Below, piece after piece: positions 34,801-46,999 of a stretch of DNA of 64,000 nt (positions are counted from its first letter, which is position 1; the number at the start of each line of letters is the position of its first letter). Location of the stretch: assembly GCA_016617855.1 (NCBI GenBank), contig JAECUM010004348.1:62001-126000 (forward strand), in the 5' to 3' direction. Source of the DNA: Megalonaias nervosa (taxonomy: Eukaryota; Mollusca; Bivalvia; Unionida; Unionidae). The translations under genes and the position numbers were made by a program. The notes beneath the pieces were generated by a model. That model did not search any database, was not told the DNA's origin, and saw only the letters and a list, made by a program, of their open reading frames with translations.

Positions 34801-35215
34801 ATCTCTATTTCCTGGGGAATTCCAATGCTAGCTTGAAGAGTCCTTCATCCACAGTATTTATCTACTTGAGTGGAGCACTCAGGATGAGGCAACACTCCGA
34901 TTCTCTTGCTTTTTTTATCACATTAGGAAACAGATATGTTGGAGGGTGAGCATATGGATCCAAACCATTCCAATCTATTGCAAGAGTGTCACCTGACCAG
35001 ACCTTTGGATCTTGGGCTAGTGAGACCATTGGTTGGGAGTTCTGAATTCCCTTATCCCCAATAGATCTACCAGTGGTCACTCTTAAGTGGGCATGTGTGA
35101 AGGAAAAATGAGGGATGAAGTGACCATTCTGCTTGTATTATCAGATTCTCCTGGGGCAGCGAGTCCTTAATAACTACAGTGAACCTGGAATATGACAAAC
35201 AGGTACACAGATCTG

Positions 35216-35602
35216 TCACTGAAAACACCCACTTAGACATTTCCAAAGAGGAATGGAAAGGTCTCTGTACTTTTTCCCTTGCTTTTTGAGTGGAGTCGAT
35301 GGAGAGAATGATAGTGCCCTTTTCATGTAGATTCTAATGCCACCAGTGAGATGCTTTCTATATGGCTTCCATCTCTGGGGTATTGACATGCAATAGACAA
35401 TCCTGACTTGTCCACTGGTCTCCTGATATGATGGAAGGAGATGTGCACCCCAGCCCAACAACATGTCAACCTGAAGGTATTGCCCGAGAGTGATCACCCA
35501 ATGTAAGTCAAGTGAGGATCTTCCATTTCCACTGAGATGGAACCTCATCTGCATTGTTTGTTCACAGGAGCAATGTACTGGCCACCAATGTAATGGCCTC
35601 AT
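35216..35602 (-). pseudogene. DIRS RNase H region, copy 1
   Basis: A 128-codon open stretch contains RPLHWW near residue 2, SSLDLHW at 29-35 and GWGAHL at 50-55. This is the arrangement of the DIRS RNase H domain ('LRPLQWW ... TDAS..GWGAHL'). The expected 'TDAS' is replaced, so key acidic residues are not all visible. A frame shift follows. The open run is a remnant and not an expressed gene. Confidence 0.68.
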
Positions 35603-38391
35603 AATAGGCTAGCTATGACAACGATGTCTGCTACCACATACAGTAAACCCCATAAGTGAAGGATTCTTTGGCTGCAAGATGGTCTAAAGTCCCAGTTTAA
35701 ATGATTGCAATACACATTTCTGTAGGAAACATCCTCTTTTTATTAGGAACTGTCAGGCTGAAATACAATTCTTCCAAGAATTGAGCTAGCATTGAAATGA
35801 TCAGCACTTACATACAGTGGTCTAATATTAAAGATTGCTCAACATGGGTTCATTAAAGGACCGAGATCATGGGATTCTGATGCAGATATCTGTGCAAGAC
35901 AAGGTAGAGTCCGATAATGACAGAGCAAGCAATCATATCCCCCAAAATCATGTCAAATTCCTTATGCTGGAGTGGGTTATGGGATAGGTAATCTACCAGT
36001 TCCAACCTGCACCATGCAAGATGGCAGCTGAGGTGCTAACTGATGAGGACTTTGTCACTGTCAACTGTCATTGAATCTGTAATGTTCTCCAAGTCAACCA
36101 CTCCACCCAACAGCAACAAACAGGTGAACACTGATTGGTCTTTCTTAATTAGTATTTTCAATAGATGCTGGAACTCTGAACCAAGCTGTTGATGGAGAAT
36201 GGGAACAAAACTAGTGGCAACAAGCAAATGCCTTCCTCTATTGATGCTTGCAAGGCAGTTTTCTCCTGCCATTGTGAGATTTAGTGATGATGATGGAGTA
36301 TGTATCCCTAACCATCAAACTCGGAGAAAGCCTTGACTGGGATACAGTTACTTCTACATGATCAATGTGCAAGTGCTCCCTCTGAGTGACAAAGGCATGA
36401 GAACACAGTGAATCTATATCACATGTGTAATGGGGCACTAAACTGAGAGCACTGTGGTGGTGTATGCAAACTGGACAAAGTGCAAAAATGCATCTTTTGG
36501 TTTATATGGTAAGATCAACTGTAGTGGTGATCTAAGGCTCATGACTGAGACTGGTTGTGGCCAATCCGTGATATTTCATCTTGCTTGACCATATCCTGTT
36601 ATTTGCGATGGGACGAGTTAGCAGCTCTCTGATCCACAAAACTGGTCCATACAGCTGATTTGCAAGATATCCAAGTAGGTTTGCTTTGATCTCAATCTCG
36701 TTCCAATGTAGTTGATAATGGACTTGTCATTTGGCTTACAATGTGCAATCAACTGTGGTGGTGACCTGCTGTGATCAGAGCCACATGGCAGAGTCCTGTT
36801 GCGGCATAAAGGGCCATAATATCTGGCAGGACATCATCCAGTTCATTACGCTGGGATAAGATGTGGAATAGCCAGTCCATTCATCTCAACTGTGATTAAC
36901 TGAGGTGGTTTGTTTTGTTCTTAATCTCACACAATGGCAGGTGTCGAGCTCATGCTGTTGTCGACCCATTCTACCAAAAAAGGTTTATCATGATGCAGCT
37001 GTGAGGTAGGAGCTGGAACTGTCAATGATCGTGATAGCCTGGATTGTTTTTTGGTTAATGAACTGTATGGAGTGTGATATCCACCATGAAGCAGATCATT
37101 CACAGGTATTAAATCTGTATATAGTGATGATGTCTTTGTCCTTCATGGTGTGTTCTGTGCCTTTCCAAACTATTGCAATCCATTGACTGTGGTCCAGGAC
37201 GTGCAAGTCTGACATGCAAATGGAGCAAGCTATACATTTAGAGTGGTTGTCAGTCCCATGTTTCTAAGGTGTAAAAAGTTAACACTTGGTCTTGCCCATG
37301 ACCTAATCTGTTAGAAAATTTAACAACCAAAATATACAGGTATAGCCCTGAGCGTGTCCTGCTTTATGAACTCGGTGTATATGCAGAGCTATACACTATG
37401 ACAATTTATCTGTAAATGGGTGTACATGACAGCCAATACAGGTAGAGTATTGAAGCATTGCTAATAATACTACAAAGTGGACTCTAAATATCAATTCCAA
37501 TAAAAGTAACATGTTTGAAAGGCGAATTAATACATGTAAAATCATCAAACCATTGCTCGTAATAACTAACAAGTGGATGCTATGACGAAACTCTGGATAG
37601 AATACTTAGCTTTACGTCTCCAACTGTGGTGGAAACTATACAGCAATATATCATAGGCAATACCTGCACATAAACTGAAGATATAGCAGTGTCAGGTGAT
37701 GCAACTAGCAACCCATACAGGTACGTACCTAGGGCAACTAATTGTGCAAGAACAGCAAAGTTTTAATTCTAAAGAAAGAACTTTGCCATTGATAGAAAGA
37801 AGTTGTAAAACTGAGATGTTGTATACTTCCCTTTGAAATTATACAAGTTTTCTATATCACACAGTAGATCTGCACCTATTTAAATACACCTATAGCAATG
37901 TGAGGGGAGGTAAATACATCCTATGCAAGCACTTACCAAGTGTGTGAGGATGGCAAAGCAATGATGCTGAATAGCCATAAACTTTGTCAAAGAAGGAATG
38001 AACTGAAAAGTTGCAAATTTACAGGTGGAGTATAATTTCCTTCGAAGAGAACTCTCCTCCTACTTGTTATAAGGTAGAAAACTTCCAGCATACTTGTATG
38101 TTGTGAGGTCTGTCTATACAGAGCAATCTACTCTGCATAAGCATAAATAGTAACTGAACTATTCATTGGACTTGACACCAATCCCTGTATCTAGGGGAAA
38201 TCACCATTTAACTGCCACCTTTGTGAGGATTTAACTGTTAGGTTCTTACGTAAAATGTTTTAGCCTGGGAGGGCTGGATTTGCAAGGTAGCAATAGTTCT
38301 CCTAAGGTATTATCATCAGGTATCATGTTTGAAGAAGAAACAGTAGATCTGGATCTATGTTGTTCAGTTTAATGCATAATATACACAGTAC

Positions 38392-38518
38392 CTAGGTCCC
38401 CTTCCGACTCTCCCTCCACCTCTTCATTTTCATATTCTTCCAAAAATGAGCACATAAAGCGTAAAATGTTTCCATTGGCTTTCTGTATCTCCACAGTAAA
38501 TGCTGGCTTGGAAATCAT
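38392..38518 (-). CDS. C1QBP: C1QBP exon (core beta-sheet segment)
   Basis: Acceptor (cttttccatttcag) and donor (CCTAG|gtactg) bound 127 nt: 42 codons plus one base. The product reads MISKPAFTVEIQKANGNI, then LRFMCSFLEEYENEEVEGES and EGDL, leaving one G that pairs with AG of the next exon to give Glu. It matches the p32 segment 'STPNFVVEVIK..GK.LVLDCHYPEDE' and its acidic loop. The donor lies only about 51 bp from the 5' end of DIRS copy 1. The open frame extends upstream past the acceptor (to 38605), but the p32 alignment and phase with the previous exon support the acceptor. Confidence 0.94.
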
Positions 38519-38879
38519 CTGAAATGGAAAAGCACCCTGTAGGACCAGATTTGTGTTTGTAAAACAAATATGCCTATACAACAACCCTAAATGTCCAAAA
38601 TCCAAAAACCTTTTTCTTTGAAATGATTAAAAACAAGTCAGAGAGAGATGACAAATATCCTCCCTGTCTCCTTTTATTTTAAGGACTACTATTGAATGTA
38701 CCTGTACTCTCAATTTATATACTAGTTATGATAGCAGACAATGACCAATCCCCTTCGAAGTCATATATTTGTTAAATTTTCTTTTCAAAATATTGTCAGT
38801 ACACTATAAATAACAATATATGGCAAAATATCAATTAGTTACTATGTTTGTAATGTCTGGTGGCAAGAAATAAACACCA

Positions 38880-40690
38880 ATTAAACAAATCTTGCCAATT
38901 TAAATTAATGTTTCAGTTTTATCCTTTACTCTGGTTTCAGTGAAAGAATCCTAACTCAATATGCCCTCTTGTATTCAAACTTTCAATGTGTCAATCAACT
39001 ACTACAGCAATGCCTGTTGGTGTTTACGAAAAAAACAACAACGAAGTGCCAACTGTGTTTTGATCTCCAATTCGTGTCAGTGTTTGTTGCATTGTTACAA
39101 TTGACTAAATGCTCTGCTTTGTATTATCGTGATTAATTACGTCTTTTGTATTAATCAAGGGTGTAGAATAAAAAAAAGTTAAAGGGCATGAAAACTGTGT
39201 GAAACTTGCCAAAGGCTGTGGCAACAGCAATCATCATTCCTACTACGAGACATACTCAAATCAAAATATGATGTCCAAATGTTCTCTTCCTTTTCCTCAA
39301 GAATCTGAAGATTCATTTTTATTTTTCTGTACCATTAAAACTTCTTAAGAGGTTTACTGTCCCTTTCATCCTGAAAATGTATTGCTTGTTGGACAACATT
39401 TAAAGAAAAACAAAACAGAACAGAACAAGCAACAGCTTGATTATGCAAACGTACATGCATAAAGTGTATGAGGTATTGTTATGTCCATCCTCTGTTCAGT
39501 CAGAAGTAATTCATCCTCCATTCTTTTGTTCTTAAAAGAGGATTTTCCCATCTTTGTTCATTTTCCTAAAGAAATCAGTTATCGTCTGCCTCAACATGAG
39601 ACACTGCTGTTGCACTTAAACGTTTCCCTAACTGATGATTAATGGATTAGAATCAATTTACTATACCCCTCAAGAAAACATTTCAATTGAAAACCTCCAT
39701 ATTTTCTGCAATACTCCAACAGATCTCCATCATAAAGACACCAGTAATCAAACAATATTCTTCATAGATACATGATTAATTGATATCATGAAGAGAAGGA
39801 AAAAAAGACGATTATCTGATCAACCTAAAACAAAATTAAAATATCATGGGAACCACAGGTAACTTGTGCAATCTCCCCCCTCCCATTTAAATTTAAAAGT
39901 TGAGTGCAAATGAGATCCCACGACCCTGCAACATCTCTATAAATAACACTGAGTAACATTTAAAGTATTTATAACAGTGGTTTATTCCACTCATTCACAT
40001 ATATGATCAAGGAAGGCAAGAGAACCAAGTGAAAGATGAATTTGTGCATAAAAAACTTAGTTTTACATATAGGGTTCATTATGAAGAATTGAGTTCCAAA
40101 ATTTGTAGTAAAATATCCAGAATAGGCATTCAGTGGTTTGCTAAAGGATAAGCAGAAATGTATCTATTACTTGCTGTAAAATCAATGTCTTACTAATAAA
40201 ACAGTAAAACATTTCAGTTATGACATTGTTGTGTTTGAAGTATTGAAATATATGTCCATCACTGCAAAAAAGAATCCTATTCTGTTGCGAATCAACAATA
40301 CCACTAGAATGTGTTCACATTCACTCAAAACAGCATGGACAGTGTTTTTGCTCGTACACATAAGATGCATGTTGGAACTTCTTGGAGTAATGTTTTCAAC
40401 ATCTTTTGGAGACTGGTCATCTTGAAAATAAAGGTAATTTAAACAAGTACATTTGAGATCTATTTCCTGACATAATTATAAAAAGACATGTTTAACCGCT
40501 TTACCCACCAATCCTCCCTTCTATCAATGTCCATTGCTTCTTCAGTTTTCAGAAATCCCTTGGTAACTCACACTCTTAGTTATTCTGTCATCATTGCTTT
40601 TGATAATCCTTCATCCCAAATGCCTTCTATCAAATTTGGTCATATTCTGCTAAGCAGTTATGAAGAAAACGTTTGAAGGTGTTCTATTTT
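38880..40690. mobile_element. Tigger-like element, decayed copy 2, with nested R2
   Basis: Blocks align in order with the 51119-55744 element: 38960-39190 with 54640-54880 (ccctcttgta, tttgttgcattgtt, ctttgtattatc), about 40000-40070 with 55020-55100 (acttagttttacatata), 40310-40450 with 55410-55510 (cttgaaaataaaggtaattt), and 40488-40620 with 55600-55700 (atcaatgtcc, ggtaactcac). TIRs are too decayed to see. Between the first two blocks, 39200-39560 matches repeat R2, which lies outside the Tigger end at 56 kb, so R2 is probably nested here. Confidence 0.6.
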
Positions 40691-40995
40691 TAGTAATGGT
40701 AGCTGTATTAGGTGATGGATTGGCATCCAATAAACAAATCGAACAACCTTGATGCCAGATTGCACTCTGTAAAATCACAAATTGGTTGAGCAGCTTTTTT
40801 GAGAAGTTTTAAATAACTATTGAAAATAACAATGGACAATAGAATAAACACAGTTGGGTTTTAAGACAAGAGCTAAAACAAAGAGTTAATTCTGTCAACA
40901 ACTGTGCAGCACTTTAGAAGAAAACACCCATTATAGAGCAAGTGTAGTATGTCCCAGTAATTTGTAAATGGCTTTTTTATAAGTGTGTGACTTAC

Positions 40996-41089
40996 TTTAG
41001 TACTCTCCTCCTCTTTTGGCTCCTTGCCAGGTTCATATTCCTCCTCTTCTGGGTTCACACTATTGTTGACATTGAACTTGACTGTCACT
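40996..41089 (-). CDS. C1QBP: C1QBP exon (N-terminal beta-strand and acidic loop)
   Basis: Acceptor (gacatttcag) and donor (ACTAAA|gtaagt) bound 94 nt: one base plus 31 codons. The leading A completes ATA (Ile) with the previous exon. The product reads VTVKFNVNNSVNPEEEEY, then EPGKEPKEEESTK. This matches p32 'ITVTFNINNSIPP' followed by the long acidic insertion. The region between strands is charged and probably disordered, as in other p32 proteins. It leaves in phase 0. Confidence 0.94.
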
Positions 41090-42026
41090 CTGAAATGTCA
41101 GAAAAAACACCACTTTAGTCATGCAACAATAAGAATTTTTCTATGTTGAAATGCTTAATGTATTTAACTCAGAACAGCACAAACCTTGAAATGCCAAAAC
41201 ATAATCAACCAGCATGTCAGGGTGTACCCTTTCCCATGAAACTATGAGTATAAAAAACAATAAAGAGCCCAATCTGTTAGTGAATTATGCAAAAGTGGCT
41301 CTATTCATAAATCAGCGCATTTCAAACCTTGTGTGTCAATCAAATATAGTGAAAAGTATAGACATGAAGTATTCATTTTCTTAAGTACAATGGATTTTGA
41401 AAAAGCTCCTAAATTAAGCATTTTAAAACTGAAAGAGCAGCCATCAAAAGCTGAGAGATCACAGTAAAAACACATAAACAGCATGGAACAAGGCAAGAGG
41501 AAATACTACAATAGGCCCAAGTGTGCCTGACACTAATGACCTGGCTGACGTAACTTGACCATTTCACTAAACAGGCTTATGTAGTATCAAAAGAACACAA
41601 CAAGTGAAGTCTGTTCAAAATCAGAAATAATGCTACTACACTGCTGACAAATTCAACCAATCAGATGCAGTGTTAGTTCTAAGATGCATGAATTTCACTC
41701 ATAATCATGACAACCAAAATCTTGATGACAATGGCCTATCTAGTCTGACCTGAAACCCGTCAATAATACAGACTCTAGAGTCTTGATACTACAAAACTAC
41801 TTACCAAGTTTTATTAAAATGTAATGTGAAATAGATTCACCAAAGTGTTGAAAAGTTTAAAAATATCAGATGCAAGATCATCTCATTAACATGCATGGAT
41901 GTTTTTCACTTTAGAAACTATACATGATTTTGACATAAACCCATATTCCAAATATACTGAAACTGAACCAGAATTACAGCTTCCAGAGTGGTAACAAGCT
42001 CAGCTTATTGTATGTATGTGTGTGTG
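41090..42026. other. C1QBP intron, nothing recognised
   Basis: No repeat family or coding segment identified. A weak recurring 'gatgcaagatcatctcattaacatgcatgga'-type wording at about 41870, 42250, 42390 and 42500 suggests old tandem units. Confidence 0.4.
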
Positions 42027-42234
42027 TGTGATTTGGATTTTTTAACCCACTCAGTCACATTATCCTGACACCAGGCCAACCAGTCCTAACACTAACCTCT
42101 TAATGCTGAGCGTCAAACGAGGCAGCTGTTAGTACCATTTTTATAAGTCTTTGGTATGACTTGGCCAGAAATCAAACCCACGACCTCCCGCATCCAAGGC
42201 AGATGCTCTAACCACTAGGCCACCGAAGCGGTCT
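42027..42234 (-). mobile_element. tRNA-derived SINE, family B copy 3
   Basis: Shorter copy lacking about 100 bp of the body seen in copy 1. It retains cattatcctgacaccaggcc, ctaacctcttaatgctgagc and the complete tRNA head (ctctaaccactaggccaccg). The tail abuts a (GT)n tract. A possible target duplication, TATT(G/A)TATGTA, lies near 42008 and 42238. Confidence 0.83.
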
Positions 42235-42235
42235 T

Positions 42236-43270
42236 TATTATATGTAGAAAGTCCTCATTAATATGCACAGATCCAGCACATTACAGAAATCATTCAAGAC
42301 CTTGATCACACAACTCTGTATTTGAAGTTTGATCAAGAGAGATGAAAATTAAGGCTTAGGTATTGGTAAGAAGCACAGTCAATCAGATGCAAAACTGCCT
42401 CAGTAATATGCATTTATCTTGCTCCAAGATCTTATAAGATGCTAAAACACTCCAAGCCTGATCAATCACAAAATATGGCCTCCATAGCTATAACAACCTG
42501 AGGAATCAGACACAATATTATGTCATTAATATGCATTGTTCAAGATTTCTTCCAATCCATTAAGACCTTCAATATTGCTGGTGTGGATTTAGACAAGAAA
42601 AGTACCATGAACTGTAAATCTGCCCCTTGTAGAATAGTCTTCTGTGTGGGAACTAACAGTGGATGGTTGACCAATGGATCAAAGTATGTGATCTTGAAGT
42701 ATACATACTGTGCAGAAATCATTAGTTTCTTCTTAGACTAACCAAGACCATGACCTTTGACCAGAATTGAAAAATGTTCATTTACCCACATACAGAGCAA
42801 GTGACTTGGAATATTCATTCATCTTGCAAAAATTTTATCATCCTACACTTACGTACAAATATCAACTTCCCCATTTTTCTTTATTCAGTGATTTGACAGG
42901 ATTATTAATTCAGGATTTTCTAATGTATTTTCATATTCTACACTCTGAAAATCTTTCAAATTTTTATTGTTGGTAACCTAGCCTGGGTTACCTGGCTCAA
43001 TTCAGCTTTCATTCGAGATGCAATGGAAAAAAACTCGAAGGAAACAAGAACAAGATACCCCAAATTAGCACTGCAAATGTTTTTAAAAATAAATTGCAGA
43101 AAAACAAAGCATGCTAAATTCACAAACTTAAGTTAAAGAACAGCATAAAACTTAAGCCAAAACCTCGATTATAAAAAAGCTCAACCCCCACCCCACCCAA
43201 ATATAAAAGTCCATTGAGGGGGATTTATGCTCTACAGGCTGAAAGAATTTCCAGGAATTCAAAACAAGAC
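42236..43270. other. C1QBP intron, nothing firm
   Basis: AT-rich with short overlapping frames on both strands at 42520-42741 that lack motifs. No feature supported. Confidence 0.4.
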
Positions 43271-43279
43271 CATTTTTGG

Positions 43280-43870
43280 AAACTGCCAAATGGTGAAAAT
43301 ATATCTGATATTCTTCAGTCATAACAAGATTTTCAAAACCAGCTGTTGTGGTGGACATACTGGATATCAGATTGGCACCATTTTCACTTGGAACCAACCA
43401 GACATCATAAGAAGTCTTCTAATGGAAACCCTGTCTTGATATGACATCCCAATTTGGAAAAGTAATAACAAGATTTTCAAGATGATTGCCATGGTTTATT
43501 TTGGATATCAGATTGGCACCATTTCCATTTAGGACCAAACAGACATCATAATAAGCCTTTTTTAAAAGCTCTTTAACGATATTACCTGTGATCTTGGGTA
43601 AAGTTTTTCAAGATGATAATTGCCATGGCCATATTAGAAGTCAGACTGGCAATATTTTCATTGATGTCCAACAAGACATCATAAAGAGGTCTTGCAGTGA
43701 AAACCCCAATGTTGATGAACCATATTCATACAGAACTACACTGACATCAGGAGACATCTTTTCGTGAATACCCAATGTTGATAGGACCACTGAACTTATG
43801 GAGTAGCAATAGCAAGATTTTCAAGATGGCCACAATGGTAAAACTGGGCATCGGCACCATTATCATTTTG
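43280..43870 (+). repeat. 'aagatggctgcc' satellite, array 3
   Basis: Four or five units with aacaagattttcaagatgat, 'gatatcagattggcaccatt' and 'accaaccagacatcataaga' phrases. They stop just before the DIRS copy 2 boundary. Confidence 0.75.
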
Positions 43871-43937
43871 CTGGACATGATCCTTTAGTGTTGAATCATT
43901 TGAGAACAGAAATGAAAATTGCCTGTATTTTAATTAC

Positions 43938-44263
43938 CAATTTTTTATAGTAAAATATGTTTCTTCGAAAATACTTACCAAATCATAATACCTTAGGAGA
44001 ACTACCAATACCTCACAAATCCAGCCCTCCCAGATACACCTTTTAGGTCAAGGGAGCTAAAAGTTGTCTCCGACCCACTGGCAGTTGGGCAGAGTTATAT
44101 CCCCTTATATATCAGACTTGGTGGCAAGGCGTAAGGATATCTTAGTTATTTCTGGAGCAGAAGGCACACTAGCTATGGATGTAACTGTGGGGAGGCTGGG
44201 AGGGTGTACGCATTATGAATTGGGAAGTATTTTCGAAGAAACATATTTTACTATAAAAAATTG
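43938..44263. repeat. 37-bp perfect inverted repeat at DIRS 3' end
   Basis: Arms 43938-43974 and 44227-44263 are exact reverse complements, and a further roughly 15 bp matches with a few mismatches (caaatcataata versus caattcataatg). Spacer is 252 bp. The left arm is the outer edge of the terminal repeat; the right arm is the first half of the internal complementary region. Confidence 0.95.
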
Positions 44264-44899
44264 ATTTCTTCTTCAAATACATTACCCAATCATAATACCT
44301 TAGGAGAATAAGTAAGAGGTGGAGGGAGGTACATCCTCTTACCCAAGATAAAATCTCCGATCCCCCAAGGTATGAATGAGACAGCTTCTAAGTAGCCTGA
44401 CTGGAGGAGACTCCATCTGTCGGGGAGCAGCTTCAAAAGGGAAAAAAACATTCCCTATGCAAATCAAGTGGAAGTCGCTAAAACGCGTCTCAAGAAGCTA
44501 TCGACCTGGAAATGTGACCTGTTGAGCTGCGTACACAGGTCCTACCAGATCAAACTGGGCCCTTTGGGATGACAAATCTCAGAGATAAAAGTTAGAAAAT
44601 GTGGACTCCGATCTCCATCACACAGCCTGAATGATGACAGAGAACATTTCCGTTCGAATGCTAGGTTGGTGGCAACAGAAATGTGTAAAAAAAAGTTCAC
44701 TGAACCGAGGTTATTTCCCTGTATGCTAAGCAAAATAACCCACTTGATCCAGGATGAGATATTCTCAGCTGATATATCGTCTTGACCTGATTTAAGAGAT
44801 AGAAAAAGTGTGATCTCCCTCTACACACCAACTCCATTCGATAAAGCACCACTTCAAAGATCCAACAAGGTCTTGTAAGTGTCCTTCAGTCGAAGTGTC

Positions 44900-45640
44900 C
44901 AGATGAGACAGGTTTCATGAGAAAAGACTGGTTACCTGTGGATGGGCGATGGTTCTTGGTGATGAAAGAGGATGCCGTCTAAATAAATACTGACCCATCT
45001 TGTCGAAACTGCAGGTAACTGGGGTCTGAGGACAGAGCATGTATTTCACTAATTCTGCCTGCCGTTCCTAAGACCATGACGAAACAAGGCTTGTAGGAAA
45101 GGTGCAGAGAGATGCCCATGCAATTTGTTCAAAAGGGTCCTTATTCAGGCCAGTTAATACCCAAGACAGGGTCTCCCTGAGGCAGAGGGTTAATGTTAGG
45201 CTGTCTATACTCAAAGTTGCAAGGTAATCAGATACATCCTTGTTTTGTCTGATATCTTTGCACCCTTGATGACAAATGGTGCCAGTGATAGCCTTTGATC
45301 ATAATCAGAGCAAATTTTCTCTTTGAAGAGCCAGAGGATGAAATTAGCTATCTGCTATATTGATGTCTGGAGAGGTAAGATATGTTCGTTGTGCACCAGT
45401 GGATACAAAGAGCCATTTGCCTTCATAAGCTTTAGTGTGGAGGGCTGTCATACCTGAGCGATTCTCTCCACTACTGGTTGCAAGAATTGTTTGTCTTAGA
45501 GCCTCTTTATGTGATCCAGACGTGCAGGTCCAAGAGCTCCAGGCAGGAATGAACAAATGCCGTGTTGTTTTTTTTGAGTAGATGACGGAAGTCTGAAATC
45601 TTCTGTGGGGTTTCTGATGCCCGATTGATGAGGTCGTTGA
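44900..45640 (-). pseudogene. DIRS tyrosine recombinase relic, copy 2
   Basis: On the minus strand the box I motif reads GTAGRISEIHALSSDP, with the catalytic Arg at codon 45054-45056, about 80 residues downstream of a core-binding helix that reads IANFILWLFKEKI. This layout matches DIRS/Ngaro-type recombinases. Stops and frame shifts interrupt it, and the second catalytic box with the Tyr nucleophile is not evident in the remaining sequence down to 44306. A 121-codon run (45344-45709) lies in another frame and is not a separate gene. Confidence 0.7.
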
Positions 45641-46029
45641 TCCACAACGTCTTCCATTGGAGAGCAATGAAATGAGGTCACAGGCTGATTCCCTTGTTTG
45701 CTGTATCACTTGGAATCAGAGGTACTGGTGGTTGGTGTACGAGTTAAGGTTGGTCCAATCCAACGATAGGGCATCCACTGCCCAAGCTGTTGGGTCCAGG
45801 ATGGGAAAAACAAAGAACGGGATTTGGCATTCCCTATTGTCACGAATAGGCATTCCAATTGTCAATCCCACTGGGTATAGATCTGCATGAGAACCGTGGG
45901 ATGGATAGACCATTCATTCTGTACTAGTCGATTGTTCCGTGACGAAGGGATGATCAGTGCACTGAGAAGTCAGGAGATATGGTGAACTTGAAATACTTCT
46001 TGATGACAACACCACTTCAACAAGTTTCA

Positions 46030-46200
46030 CACCATGATGCAAAGGTCTGAAGACTGGGATCCTTGTTATTGAAGATAATCACCACTGTAGGATTGAGATC
46101 CTCCTTGCTGTTTGAGAAAGGTCCCACACCAAGATGCAAAGGTCTGGGGACTGGGATCCTCCTTGTTGCTGGAGATAAACCAACATTTTAGTCTAGAGAT
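46030..46200. repeat. About 96-bp imperfect tandem duplication in DIRS copy 2
   Basis: The phrases 'gatgcaaaggtctgaagact' then 'gggatccttg' near 46035 recur as 'gatgcaaaggtctggggact' then 'gggatcctcc' near 46130. Both are followed by similar 'gagataa-cc' text. Confidence 0.65.
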
Positions 46201-46349
46201 AATCCTTGTTGTTGAGAAAAGTCGCCACGGTAGATATGTCAGACAGAATGAGAACTCCCTCCGCCTCTTAAGTATTCTTGCCTCTAATGAAAAGCTTTCA
46301 CACGGGCAATCCTCTCCTGAACTACTGTTCCTGGGGAGATGATGCATCA

Positions 46350-46960
46350 CTGGTGTCCAGAAATGATGGTAGTGGTCAGGCTCCGCTGCCTTTCATACTT
46401 GCATTGGTACAACCTGTAATCTCGAGCAGGTGGACACGTAGATGCATACCCACCATGAGAAAAGTTAGGCTGCTCCAAGTTCCGCTGATGGTGCCTTGAA
46501 TGGGTGCAGATGTTGAGAGGATGGTCCAGTGGGCCAACTTGAGGACTCCATTCATGCAGACAAAAACAGTAGCAAAGCAGTATAAGGCAGCCGAGGACCA
46601 TGATGTCCACTGACCGCATTGAGCAATCCCATGCGGATAGAATTCTTTGAAAGAAAGGTGCTACCATGGGTCGTTTCAACGCCCAATCCAGAGGAAGACA
46701 AAGTATGGTACCTGTGTTCTCAAGTCCATACCTAAGTGAATGAATTGTTGAGACACTACTAAATTGGATATTTCCTTGTTAATGAGAAGTCCAGTGCCAT
46801 TACTCGATTTGTCAGACAAGGGAAGACCCCTGGGCCGACAAGGAGCTTCAGATGGGGTACTCTGAATTGATATATGATGTTGTATGCAGTTCTCATGAAT
46901 GTCTTGTGAGCCTAAGGAGAGACATTAAGGTATGTGCCATTTAAGCCCAGAGTGAAAGGA
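46350..46960 (-). pseudogene. DIRS reverse transcriptase relic, copy 2
   Basis: The minus strand reads AHKTFMRTAYNIIYQFRV then KLLVGPGVFPCLTNRV. This matches the DIRS RT block '.H+KFLRFAYN...YQFRVLPFGL...P+VFTR'. About 35 nt later comes LLINKEISNLVVSQQFIHLG, matching 'FLINKEKS.L.PTQ...LG'. The interval that should hold the catalytic Y/F-x-DD between these blocks is nearly absent, so an internal deletion appears to have removed the active site. Further frame shifts follow. Confidence 0.7.
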
Positions 46961-46999
46961 AAGTCTCCCTCATGGATATCATTCAAAATGCACTTTAAG

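Larger units (their letters stand above)
34140..38340 (-). mobile_element. DIRS-type retroelement, copy 1 (3'-truncated)
   Basis: Minus-strand element homologous to the copy at 43938-49988. Its 5' terminal repeat is recognisable at about 38240-38340 (ttctcctaaggtattatcat on plus, as at 49940-49965). RNase H-like (35216-35602) and tyrosine-recombinase (34200-34800) segments follow in the expected order. The recombinase end, internal complementary region and 3' terminal repeat are missing near 34140. It lies in the C1QBP intron between exons 38392-38518 and 28943-29031, in the same orientation as the gene. Frames are broken throughout. DIRS elements replicate by reverse transcription but integrate by a tyrosine recombinase. 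Confidence 0.8.
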
